Positions 34,034 through 43,800 of a stretch of DNA of 64,000 bases are shown here, in pieces (within the stretch, counting starts at the first letter, position 1; every line of letters starts with the position of its first letter). The notes beneath the pieces were generated by a model. The model searched no databases, was not told the DNA's origin, and was given only the letters and a program-made list of their open reading frames with translations. The DNA lies in NCBI GenBank assembly GCA_934502885.1, contig CAKSUT010000001.1, positions 124,001 through 188,000 of the forward strand, given 5' to 3'. Made by a program: the position numbers and the translations under genes. This DNA comes from an uncultured Eubacteriales bacterium (GTDB lineage Bacteria > Bacillota > Clostridia > Oscillospirales > CAG-382).

Positions 34034-36339
34034 AACAGCAAACAAACACAAGGATGGTGCGCAGAATAATCACAGCGGTTATCAGCGTCATTCTCACGGC
34101 GGCAATGACTCTCGGAGGAAGCGTGAACGCTGCGGAGGCTTTGCAGTGGGCGCTTGAGCCGACGTCGGTGTACAAATCCATTTACCACGCCGGCGGTGAT
34201 TACTGGACCGTTACCGACGCACAGGGGAGAATGGGGCTTATAACAAGCGACGGTAAAATCATTGCCGATAACATCGGTGAAGACCGTGAAGACAATTACG
34301 TTTTTAACCATGGCTACGGCAAATTCAATATTGTACACGAGAAATTTGTTTCAATATGCCGGAACGGAAAATACGGCTTGGTTGATGCAAACAATAACAC
34401 AGTCATACCGTTTGAGTATGATACATACATTGAGGGTGTCGCCGGCGACGAATCACTTCTGATTGCCCAAAAGAACGGAAAATTCGGAGTGATTAACTTT
34501 CAGGACAATGCCGTAATTCCTATTATTTATGATTCTATTGAAAAGTTTTTTTATGATTACTACATAATCTCGTTAAACAACAAATACGGAGTGATTGACA
34601 AAAGCGGAAATGCCGTTTCAGCCATAACATATGATTCCATAACCTATTTCATGGACAATTATCACGAAGTCACCGTCGGTGAATTGCACGGCATTATTGA
34701 CAAAAACGGAAATATAGTAATACAGCCGAAATACAAAAAGGTTGCATACGACTGGGAGAATAAATGGTTTGCCGTAAGTGCCGACGGGGATCTGTATGGA
34801 ATTGTCGACTCCTCTGGAAATGCCCCTCTTAATGGCAAGTATTATTTTTACACCAATGGTATCTCCATATATAATATGCATAATCACTACAGAATACTCA
34901 GTGCTCCAGTAAACTCAGGTCATTGCTATTGCGGCTTAATTGACATGAACGGTAGAATTATTGTTCCTACTGAATACTCAGATATTAGTTTTATAAATGA
35001 TAATCTGATTAAAGCAACTAAGTCCTATGCCAACAAATATCGTGAAGAAACAATTTACAACACTCAAGGCGAAATAATAAATAGCTTCGGATATTATTCA
35101 ACATACGACAATAACAACAGAGTATTCAACGGTATGGATTTCTACGACAGTTATATTATTGAGATAAAGGGCGGAAAATACGGAATAATCGATTATACTG
35201 GCAAAGTTCTTGTTTCTCATAAATATGACAATCTCAGCCCAAAATACGACAGTAATTACAACTACATAGTTGCAGAACTCAACGGCAAATACGGTGTAAT
35301 CAATATAAACGACACAGAGATATTGTCATTCATATATGACTCCATTTACTTTCGAAGCTTCGACACGCTGGAAGTGACAAAAAATGGTTGCGTCGGAATA
35401 ATTGACATATATGGCAACATTCTCATTCCCTTTGTAAACGGTACAAGTCTGGCAGACTTTTCCTACGGATTATACTTAGTGTATTGCAACGGCAAAGTCG
35501 GAATAATTGACACACAAGGAAACACAGTAATACCGGCAATCTATGACTACCTTTATAACGATGAGGACAACAACTCAATTTTTGCGAGTATTTACGTAAA
35601 TGATTCAAATGAAAGCTTCGAATACTTTGATTACTCCGGGAATGTTATTACTTCGACAATTACTTCGACAAAAGAAGAATGGGACGAAACTATAACAGTC
35701 GGCAACAAAAAATACTACATCCGTTTTAATGAGCATAAATCAGGAAACATAGCTGACATTGTTTATAGCTCAAACAACATTCCGGTTATAGAGTGCAGAA
35801 AAAAAAGCTATTTGGGAGACTCTTTCGATTCTTGGGACTCTTTCGACTCTTGGAATCTCAATTATCATGACTCCTACACCGACTTCGGCTTCACCGACGG
35901 CAACAGTGTTGCGATTTTACGTCTTTACGCCGGTGCAGGCTCTGTGATAAACAAGGTTCTCCACACCGACATTATGTGCAAGGTCGGCGGCAAGGCGATA
36001 CGGTCGTACAACATTGACGGAAACACGGCGATTGTCGCGGAGGATCTTCTGAATTACGGTTTCGGCGTGGCGTGGGACGGCGAGGCGAGGACGCTCTCTG
36101 TGACAAAGGGAAGCGGTGAGGCGGTCGGAATGGGAGACATCCCGAAAGATACTGCCGAGGTCGGTTCGTATGCTATGGACGTTTACGCAACCGATATCAC
36201 AACCTACGTTGACGGCAAAAAGGTCAAGGGTTACAACATCGGCGGCTACACGATAATCTTCGTTGACGACCTTGCGGCTTTCGGAAACGTTTCGTGGAAC
36301 GGAGACACAAGAGAGATTACGTTTGAGTTTGCAAAGTAA
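34030..36339 (+). CDS. Secreted WG-repeat protein with C-terminal stalk-like domain
   Basis: A 769-residue exported protein. A signal peptide (ITAVISVILTAAMTLGGSVNAAEA) is followed by about ten WG repeats of ~25-45 residues, each with G-KYG(V/L)I(D/N) and NGxxxIxPxxYD, and by a C-terminal stalk-like region with two YNIxGxTxIxxxDL repeats (residues ~650-769). WG repeats form beta-structures of unknown binding role. The ATGA overlap with the ligase gene indicates coupling. The middle part is visibly richer in A and T than its ends. A terminator follows. Confidence 0.85.
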   Translation: MKQQTNTRMVRRIITAVISVILTAAMTLGGSVNAAEALQWALEPTSVYKSIYHAGGDYWTVTDAQGRMGLITSDGKIIADNIGEDREDNYVFNHGYGKFNIVHEKFVSICRNGKYGLVDANNNTVIPFEYDTYIEGVAGDESLLIAQKNGKFGVINFQDNAVIPIIYDSIEKFFYDYYIISLNNKYGVIDKSGNAVSAITYDSITYFMDNYHEVTVGELHGIIDKNGNIVIQPKYKKVAYDWENKWFAVSADGDLYGIVDSSGNAPLNGKYYFYTNGISIYNMHNHYRILSAPVNSGHCYCGLIDMNGRIIVPTEYSDISFINDNLIKATKSYANKYREETIYNTQGEIINSFGYYSTYDNNNRVFNGMDFYDSYIIEIKGGKYGIIDYTGKVLVSHKYDNLSPKYDSNYNYIVAELNGKYGVININDTEILSFIYDSIYFRSFDTLEVTKNGCVGIIDIYGNILIPFVNGTSLADFSYGLYLVYCNGKVGIIDTQGNTVIPAIYDYLYNDEDNNSIFASIYVNDSNESFEYFDYSGNVITSTITSTKEEWDETITVGNKKYYIRFNEHKSGNIADIVYSSNNIPVIECRKKSYLGDSFDSWDSFDSWNLNYHDSYTDFGFTDGNSVAILRLYAGAGSVINKVLHTDIMCKVGGKAIRSYNIDGNTAIVAEDLLNYGFGVAWDGEARTLSVTKGSGEAVGMGDIPKDTAEVGSYAMDVYATDITTYVDGKKVKGYNIGGYTIIFVDDLAAFGNVSWNGDTREITFEFAK

Positions 36340-36360
36340 AATTCAAGGTAAATGTGAAAA

Positions 36361-36390
36361 GAACCGACTCGTGAGGGTCGGTTCTTTTTT
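36361..36390 (+). terminator. Terminator of the WG-repeat gene
   Basis: GAACCGAC stem (36361-36368, 36377-36384), then six T. It is the same 33-base sequence as at 32340. Confidence 0.92.
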
Positions 36391-36422
36391 GCGTATGAGT
36401 ATGGTAAAGTGTGTGGCGTATG

Positions 36423-36450
36423 AAAAAAGGACGCACCGAAAGGCACGTCC
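36423..36450 (-). terminator. Terminator of murA
   Basis: GGACGCACC (36429-36437) with GGCACGTCC (36442-36450) form a 9-bp stem with two wobble pairs. TTTTTT follows on the minus strand. Confidence 0.8.
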
Positions 36451-36467
36451 CCAAAATCACAAAAACA

Positions 36468-37772
36468 TCAGCCCACGGCTCCGGCACTGCCGTTCTCGGA
36501 GTCGGGAACATTTAAAACGGATATATCCGCACCCACACCGGCAAGCTTTCCGACGATATCCTCATAACCTCGCTGAATGTGGTAAATCTCTGAAATTTCC
36601 GTGCGGCCGGTCGCCGCAAGACCTGCTATTATCATCGCCGCGCCTGCACGAAGGTCGGTCGCCTTAACGGGTGCGCCCATGAGCTTCTCGACGCCCTCAA
36701 AGTTTGCGACCTTTCCCCCTCCCTGGACACGGATGTTTGCGCCCATGAGGCAAAGCTCGTCAACGTATCTGAAACGGCTGTCCCAAACGCCCTCCGAAAG
36801 AGTGCTGACTCCCTCCGAAAGCGCCATAAGCACGCCTATCTGCGGATTCATATCGGTGGGAAATCCGGGATAAGGGAGAGTCTTGACGTTTGCACGTCTT
36901 GTGCGCTTATTTGCACACACTCTCACGGAGTCGTCAAACTCTTCGATGTCCGCACCCATTTCGATAAGCTTTGCGGATATCGAATCGAGGTGCTTCGGAA
37001 TGACGTTCTTGACAAGAAGGTCGCCTTTCGTCGCCGCGGCGGCAATCATGTACGTTCCTGCCTCTATCATATCGGGGATTATCGCATAATTTACGCCGTG
37101 AAGCTTCGACACGCCCTTGATTTTTATCGTGTCCGTACCTGCACCCGAGACCTGTGCGCCCGAGGCGTTGAGAAAGTTTGCAAGGTCAACGACGTGCGGC
37201 TCGCGTGCTGCATTTTCGATTATGGTCGTTCCCTTTGCCTTCACCGCCGCAAGCATTACGTTTATCGTGCCGCCGACGGTCACGCAGTCCATATAGACCT
37301 CGCTTCCGACAAGGCCGCCAGTCGTTTTTGCGTCAACGTATCCTCCGTCGCTTATGTTTACGACAGCACCGAGAGCCTCAAAGCCCTTAATGTGCTGGTC
37401 AATGGGGCGGACGCCGAGGTCGCATCCGCCGGGATATGCAGCCCTTGCCCTGCCGAAACGTCCAAGCTCTGCGCCGAGAATGTAATACGACGCACGCATC
37501 TTTCTGACAAGCTCATAAGGCGACGTGCCGGGAATTATCCTCGTCGTATCTATTTCGACGGTGGATTTATCCACGAGCTTCACCTTTGCGCCTATTTTCG
37601 AGAGTATTTCAAGTGCCGCGGTAACGTCGCTGATAAGCGGAAGATTCTCTATCACACACCTATCCTCGTTAAGTATCGTGGCGAATATTATTGCAACGGC
37701 AGCGTTTTTCATTCCGCTGACCTCAATTTCGCCGCAAAGGCGATTGCCGCCGTTAATTACTATTTTTTCCAT
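36468..37772 (-). CDS. murA: UDP-N-acetylglucosamine 1-carboxyvinyltransferase MurA
   Basis: Adds enolpyruvate from PEP to UDP-GlcNAc, the first committed step of peptidoglycan synthesis. The 434 residues begin MEKIVINGGNRLCGEI and contain the PEP-binding loop AAYPGGCDLG, whose Cys is the residue attacked by fosfomycin (many resistant enzymes have Asp). RASYYILGAELGRFG and the EPSP-synthase fold pattern are intact. The ATG at 37772 gives the family start; a GGAAGG lies ~12 bases upstream. The leader before it can form a long structured RNA. Confidence 0.95.
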   Translation of the reverse strand: MEKIVINGGNRLCGEIEVSGMKNAAVAIIFATILNEDRCVIENLPLISDVTAALEILSKIGAKVKLVDKSTVEIDTTRIIPGTSPYELVRKMRASYYILGAELGRFGRARAAYPGGCDLGVRPIDQHIKGFEALGAVVNISDGGYVDAKTTGGLVGSEVYMDCVTVGGTINVMLAAVKAKGTTIIENAAREPHVVDLANFLNASGAQVSGAGTDTIKIKGVSKLHGVNYAIIPDMIEAGTYMIAAAATKGDLLVKNVIPKHLDSISAKLIEMGADIEEFDDSVRVCANKRTRRANVKTLPYPGFPTDMNPQIGVLMALSEGVSTLSEGVWDSRFRYVDELCLMGANIRVQGGGKVANFEGVEKLMGAPVKATDLRAGAAMIIAGLAATGRTEISEIYHIQRGYEDIVGKLAGVGADISVLNVPDSENGSAGAVG

Positions 37773-37809
37773 ACGGTAAAACCAACCTTCCCATCGTTCA
37801 AAAAGCAAG

Positions 37810-37928
37810 ATGCAGAAGCAGCTCTCAGATATTCTGCTCATGACTGCGGTGCTTTGCGCAAGCCGCAGGAGCCGTCGTTGCTTAAAAGTCCGTGCCGTCG
37901 CGATCCGCTCTGAGCAGAAACTGCATAT
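37810..37928 (-). promoter_or_regulatory. Foldable leader RNA of murA (candidate cis-regulatory element)
   Basis: On the minus strand ATGCAG (37923-37928) can pair with CTGCAT (37810-37815), TTCTGCTCA (37911-37919) with TGAGCAGAA (37832-37840), and an inner CTGCGG (37863-37868) with CCGCAG (37844-37849). A competing TCTGAG also complements the 5' strand. A TATAAT lies just upstream at 37936-37941. It matches no riboswitch I recognise. Confidence 0.45.
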
Positions 37929-38021
37929 GTTACAAATTATAATACCACAAAAGAACCGAAAATTCAGCCGAATTTTGTAAATCTTTATTGATTAGCTTAA
38001 ATTTTTATTAAACTGCCTCAT

Positions 38022-38966
38022 TTATACGCGGCTTTTCAGCTCTCCGGTCACGCTGTCATATATATGATTCACGATATTTCCCTTTTTATCCTTATAAATC
38101 ACGGAATATGACGGAACAAAGTAGAAATTGTCGCCCTCTATAGCGATGACCGAAAAAGCGTTTCTTTCGCCGATAATTTCAGACACGTTGTCGAGATTTA
38201 TTTTGTATATAAGGTTTACTCCGTCAAGAAGAGTTGCGGAATATGCTTTATCCGCCTCGCCTATGAAGAAGTGACCGTACACAAGAGCAAGCTCTCCTGT
38301 CGGCGAAAAGTAAAAGCGTGAAACATACTCAGGAAGTATAACTCCGTCCGCGGTCTGCACGCAAAAGACTATCTCACCGCCGCCGTATTCACGCACCTCA
38401 AACGCACGGAAACCGAAGTCGGCGCCGCCGCGCTTTGAATTTTTGCAAAGAGCCGAATAAAAGCGTTTTACGTCATTCATGTGAGCCGAATCGACCGACA
38501 CGGGCATCTCGAAGTCCGAAACGCTCATAAGAACTTCGCATATGTTCACGCGTTCCTTTTCGGAAAGGACTCCCGAAAACGCCGTAAGAAGCGAGTTTGA
38601 TGTAAGCTGAGCGGACGCTTCAAGCGCACCGGCGCGCTTGACCGTTCCGACGCCGTCGGGTATGGAAACCTCCGAATACGTTCCTTTTTCGGCAAGAATC
38701 ACATCGAGAGCTTTTTCGAGGCACTCGGAGCAATTCTCCGTCTTTTCCTTTACTGCGGTGTAAATTGCAAGGCTCTGCTTTTTCCTCATTATCGCGCCGT
38801 TTTCGACCTTTACGCCCTTCGACATAAGATTCTCCACCGCGCCGTCGATCATCTCGTCCGGGAGCATGGTCTTATCATATCTCAATCGGGCATACATGAA
38901 AACGGCAATCAGATTTGCCGTGATAAGCAGTACAATAAGCAGAGCTTTAGTTTTTCCCCAATCCAT
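38022..38966 (-). CDS. YycI-like membrane protein
   Basis: A 314-residue protein with a cytosolic start (MDWGKTKA), one membrane helix at ~8-25, and a large extracytoplasmic domain. The MDWxKxK start and size fit YycI, which with YycH tunes the WalRK cell-wall kinase in Bacillota. It lies 24 bases after a YycH-like gene. No walRK genes are in this window. The assignment rests on size, topology and pairing. Confidence 0.65.
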   Translation of the reverse strand: MDWGKTKALLIVLLITANLIAVFMYARLRYDKTMLPDEMIDGAVENLMSKGVKVENGAIMRKKQSLAIYTAVKEKTENCSECLEKALDVILAEKGTYSEVSIPDGVGTVKRAGALEASAQLTSNSLLTAFSGVLSEKERVNICEVLMSVSDFEMPVSVDSAHMNDVKRFYSALCKNSKRGGADFGFRAFEVREYGGGEIVFCVQTADGVILPEYVSRFYFSPTGELALVYGHFFIGEADKAYSATLLDGVNLIYKINLDNVSEIIGERNAFSVIAIEGDNFYFVPSYSVIYKDKKGNIVNHIYDSVTGELKSRV

Positions 38967-38989
38967 TTTAAAACCCTTTCGTTTTCATG

Positions 38990-40426
38990 TCAGTCCGCGT
39001 ATTCAGCCGTCCATTCCGGCAGGTACTCCGTTCCGTCGCGGCTGACATACTCCGCATAAAGTCCCGTGAGCGGTCTTGTCTCGCTCTGTGCCGCGGCAAA
39101 AGCCGCCGTTTGAGGAATATCGGAATATGTGCCGTTTGCGCTTGCAAACACCGCTCCCGAAACTCCCGCACTCACAAGAGCCGTATTGCTGAAACTGAAG
39201 AATGCGTCGAAGTTGCCGTAGGCGGCACTGCCGTTTCCGTTTACGGTGCGTATTTTCACTCCGCCGATATAATAACCGAAGCCGAAGCTTGTAAGCTCCG
39301 TTGTGCTGTCGTAGCCGACATATTCAAGTACAAGCTCCGCCTCGCCGCCGAGAACCGTCGTTCCGAGCGTCTCGAGTACCGAACATACCGCACCGACCGT
39401 GTCGGAGAAACCGTAAGTATTCTTTTCTATGTCCTCGGGGAGATATCCGAGAATTTTCGACATCGCGATACCGCCGTTTTTGTCGGACTCAAAGGTAATT
39501 TTTCCGTCGGGCGATATTTTGAGTTCTCCGGAATTTTCGACGTAACCCACCGTACCGTTGTGAGAGGTATAGCGGTTCGTGTTGTTTGAATTCATGCCGA
39601 AGCTGCTTACAATATCAGCTACGTTTTCGGAGTCCGCGCTTATTTTGAATTTGTCCGAGAATTTTTCACGGTAAACGGGACTTACGTTTTTCACTCCGGA
39701 AAAAACGGGAATAAACCCGGTTATTCCGTTTTCTCTCGCCGTTTTCGACACCTCCGCGGACACTTTTTCAAGTCCCGCCTCCGTCGGAGCGTCGAGAGGC
39801 TCGTAATTAAACTTAAGTGCCGTTTTGGGTTTTGCGGCGATCACCTCGCCGTCCTCGCTTATAATGTAAAGATACACCTCTTCGTTTGCATCGGCTGTCA
39901 TTATCATGGACTTTGCAAAAAAGCTCTCTTTGTAGATTATACTGTCATTATATGTATTCTCAAAAAACACGGCAATCGCCGTCAAAGGAAGCGGATTTGC
40001 AAATTCACAATAATACTTGTCCGTCGAAAAATACAAGCCGTCGATATAGTCAAAGGCTTCGTTTTTGTCGGAAAAGCTCTTTTTTTCAATGTCGCAGTCG
40101 GAAATGAGAGTGAGTACTCTTTCAAACTCCGTCCAAACGGTCTTGCCGCCGTCGGAGCCGCCGAAACCTCCGTAGCTTGTGCCTTTTTCATCCGTCAGGA
40201 AAACGAAAGACGGAGAAACAAAGCCGCTGTTGCCGCTCTTCATTATGAGAGAAGCGTCTTTTGAAAGAAGGTGCATATGACCGTCGGGAAAAGCCGGGAG
40301 ACTTGCCGCGTCACTGCTGTTTTCCGTATACACGTACATTCCGCAGAGCGAAATAAGCGACGCGACAAGCACCGCTATCACTGCCGACTGAACATATTTT
40401 ACAGCGTTTCTTCCGTTCATTTTCAT
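38990..40426 (-). CDS. YycH-like membrane protein
   Basis: A 478-residue protein with an N-terminal membrane helix (VQSAVIAVLVASLISLCGMYVY, ~12-33) and a large outside domain. Position directly before a YycI-like gene supports a YycH call, but sequence similarity to the best-known YycH is low. It starts 23 bases after rbfA on the same strand with GGAGAAAC upstream, so it may be read from the infB operon. The partner histidine kinase is not in the window. Confidence 0.6.
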   Translation of the reverse strand: MKMNGRNAVKYVQSAVIAVLVASLISLCGMYVYTENSSDAASLPAFPDGHMHLLSKDASLIMKSGNSGFVSPSFVFLTDEKGTSYGGFGGSDGGKTVWTEFERVLTLISDCDIEKKSFSDKNEAFDYIDGLYFSTDKYYCEFANPLPLTAIAVFFENTYNDSIIYKESFFAKSMIMTADANEEVYLYIISEDGEVIAAKPKTALKFNYEPLDAPTEAGLEKVSAEVSKTARENGITGFIPVFSGVKNVSPVYREKFSDKFKISADSENVADIVSSFGMNSNNTNRYTSHNGTVGYVENSGELKISPDGKITFESDKNGGIAMSKILGYLPEDIEKNTYGFSDTVGAVCSVLETLGTTVLGGEAELVLEYVGYDSTTELTSFGFGYYIGGVKIRTVNGNGSAAYGNFDAFFSFSNTALVSAGVSGAVFASANGTYSDIPQTAAFAAAQSETRPLTGLYAEYVSRDGTEYLPEWTAEYAD

Positions 40427-40448
40427 AGCTTTGTTTCTCCGTTTAACT

Positions 40449-40832
40449 TTAGTTTTCGTCCTTTGTCTCCTCGTCGCCGTGAATATCGAGTGACTTTAAA
40501 ATCTTCGATATCTGCGCTCCGTGCTCAATGGAATTGTCGTGTATGAAAAGCAATTCCGGAGTTGCGCGGAGGTTGAGCCTTGCGGCGAGTTCGGAGCGGA
40601 TATACCCGGACGCGCTTTTAAGACCGAGTTTTACCTCTTTTTCATCGCCGCCGAGGGTGCTGTAGTGAATTTTGGACTGTTTGAGATCGTTTCCCGTTTC
40701 AACGCGCAGAATGCTGATGAAAGCCCCCGACACCCTGGGATCCTTTACGGTTCTCAGGATATCGGTAAGCTCTCTTGCTATTTCTTCGTTCACTCTGCCG
40801 TTTCTGAAATTGTTTGATTTTCTTACCGGCAT
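40449..40832 (-). CDS. rbfA: Ribosome-binding factor A
   Basis: A 127-residue 30S maturation factor that binds the 16S rRNA 5' helix. It has the family N-terminus (RVNEEIARELTDILRTVKDPRVSG) and the KH-like core (LGGDEKEVKLGLKSASGYIRSELA, LRATPELLFIHDNSIEHGAQI). GGGAGGAAAT precedes the ATG. It directly follows infB, the standard order. Confidence 0.95.
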   Translation of the reverse strand: MPVRKSNNFRNGRVNEEIARELTDILRTVKDPRVSGAFISILRVETGNDLKQSKIHYSTLGGDEKEVKLGLKSASGYIRSELAARLNLRATPELLFIHDNSIEHGAQISKILKSLDIHGDEETKDEN

Positions 40833-40846
40833 ATTTCCTCCCGAAA

Positions 40847-43800
40847 TCAGTTATTTACCTTGATTTCTCTCTTAACCTCTTCCATAATAAACGCCTCAAG
40901 AACGTCGCCTTCCTTGATGTCGTTGAATCTTTCGAGACCTATACCGCACTCGTAACCGCTCGATACGTCCTTAACGTCGTCCTTGAAACGCTTGAGAGAG
41001 GATATTTTGTCCTCAAATATTACTATGCCGTCGCGGACAACGCGGATCTGTGCGTTTCTCTGAATCTTGCCGTCGCGGACATACGAGCCTGCGATAGTTC
41101 CGACGCCGGGAACGTGGATTGTCTGGCGAACCTCCGCATGACCGAGAACGACCTCCTTGTAGTCGGGGTCAAGCATACCGTTAAGAGCCGCAGTGACCTC
41201 TTCGATGCACTCGTAGATGACTCTGTAGGTACGGATATCGACCTTACGCATCTCGGCGGAGTCCATTGCACCCTTGTCTGGGCGGACGTTGAAGCCGATG
41301 ATAATGGCGTTGGAGGCGTCTGCGAGCATAACGTCGCTTTCGTTGATACCGCCGACTGCGGAGTGAATAACCTTTACCTTTACCTCGTCGGTCGAGAGCT
41401 TTTCGAGAGACGATTTTACCGCCTCGGCAGAGCCCTGAACGTCCGCCTTGATAATTACGGCAAGTTCCTTTACGCCGTCGTTTATCTGGCTGAAGAGGTC
41501 GTCGAGCGATACCTTGGAGTTCGCCTTGAATACCTCCTCCTTTGCCTCGTTCTTTCTCTTTTCGACAAGCTCTCTTGCCATTCTTTCGTCGGCAACGGCT
41601 CTGAATTCGTCGCCTGCGTCCGGCACGTCGGAAAGACCGATTATCTCTACCGGAACGGAAGGACCGGCAGACTTAACGGGGAGTCTGTTGTCGTCGCACA
41701 TTGCTCTTACACGCCCCGTCGCCATACCTGCGATAACGATGTCGCCTGCGTGGAGCGTACCGTTCTGTACAAGTACTGTTGCAACAGGACCTCTGCCCTT
41801 GTCAAGCTTTGCCTCGATAACAATACCCTTTGCCGGGCGGTGCGGATTTGCTTTAAGCTCCTTCATATCGGCAACGAGAGTTACCATTTCGAGAAGCTCG
41901 TCTATACCTGTTCTCTTTATAGCGGATACAGGCACACAAATAGTATCTCCGCCCCATTCCTCGGGTATAAGCTCATAATTCATAAGAGCCTGCTTCACGG
42001 CGTCGGGATTTGCTCCCACCTTATCCATCTTATTGATAGCGACGATTATGGAAACGCCCGCCGCCTTTGCGTGGTTTATAGCCTCGACTGTCTGCGGCAT
42101 GATACCGTCGTCCGCCGCTACAACGAGGATTGCGATATCGGTCGCCTGCGCACCTCTTGCGCGCATTGCTGTAAACGCCTCATGACCGGGGGTGTCGAGG
42201 AAGGTAATTTCCTTTTCGCCGACCTTTACTCTGTAAGCACCGATGTGCTGTGTAATGCCGCCCGCTTCTCCTGCCGTTACGTGCGTATGGCGGATTGCGT
42301 CGAGAAGTGAGGTCTTGCCGTGGTCAACGTGACCCATAACGACAACGACGGGGCTTCTCTCCTCAAGATCCTCCGGCTTATCCTCTTCCTCGGCAAAGAG
42401 CTTTTCTTCGATTGTGACAACAACCTCTTTCTCTGCCGTTATGCCCATTTCGTCCGCAACAAGGTATGCGGTATCGAAATCGACTGTCTTGTTTGCACCG
42501 ACGGCGTCCATTCCGAGACCCATCATGAGAAGCTTCTTTATAACTTCGCCGGTTGTTATCTTAAGCGCCGCCGCAAGGTCGGAAATCATAATCTGCTCAG
42601 GGAGAATAACGGGGCCTGTGAACTTCTTGATATTCTCGTTCTCGACGGACTTGCCCTTTGCGCCTTTCTTGCCCTTGCCCCTGAAGCTGTTCTTCTGGAA
42701 CTTTCCTGCGGAGGGAGCAATTTCACGCGCCGCGGACTCGTTTCTGTTGATTCTGCCGTTTGCGCCTCTTGTGCCCGCGCTCTTCTTGATCTTTACCTCG
42801 GTATCGTCGTCGGAAACCGCCGCCTCGCCGGCAAGACGATCGAACTTGTCGTCGTACTTGGAAAGGTCAATCTCACGCGCTCTTATATCGACGAGTCTCG
42901 TTCCGTCCTCCGTCACGGTTGCGAGAGTGCTGTTCTCCGCGGAAACGGTATTCTCGCTCTTGTAGCGGCTTCTTGCACGTCCGTCCTTGTCGTATATCGG
43001 GCGAATGCTCGGCTGACGAACCGACTGCGAATCGTAATCATCATCCTTTCCGCCGCCCTGACGGAAGCCGTTCTTGTTCTGCGGCTTGCCGGAGCTGCTC
43101 TTCTGACCGAATGCCGGCTTATCGAAGCCGCCGTATCTCGCACCGGAGTTCTGCGGTCTGTCAAAGCCTCCCTGCGGTCCGTTTGCACCGCTCTGTGCGC
43201 CGAAAGGCTTTCTGTCGCCGTAGCCGCCCTGCTGAGAGTTGCCGTCGTTGGACTTCCTGTCGCCAAAGCTTCTCTGTCCGTCATACGGCTTCTTATCGCC
43301 GAAGCTTCTCTGTCCGTCGTAAGGCTTTCTGTCGCCGAAACTTCTCTGTCCGTCGTACGGCTTCCTGTCGCCAAAGCTTCTCTGTCCGTCATACGGCTTC
43401 TTATCGCCGAAGTTTCTCTGTCCGTCGTAGGGTTTTCTGTCGCCGAAGCTCCTCTGTTCACCGTAAGGCTTTCTGTCGCCGGTGCTATTATCGGAGGGTT
43501 TGCCGGCATATCCGCCGTTACGGTTGCGGTCAAACGAATTCTGAGCCGGTCTGTCGGTTCTGTTCTCGGTCCTTGCCTTAGGCTCTGTCTGCTGTGCGTT
43601 TGCGCTCTCGGCAGGCTTTGTCTCGCTCTTGGGTTCGGGCTTTGCTTCGACTTTAACCTCGCTCTTCGGCTCTGCCTTTACCTCGGGCTTTGCCGCTTTT
43701 TCGGGGGCAGCCTCTGCGGTCTTAGCGGCGGACTTTGCCGCCTTCGGTTCTTTCGTTTCCGCAGTCTCGGCCGCTTTCTTCTCGGCAGGTTCGGGTTTTG

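Noticed and set aside
43244..43480. Possible CRISPR-like repeat array
   Set aside because: Copies are directly adjacent, in frame and without spacers, and lie within the IF-2 coding region.
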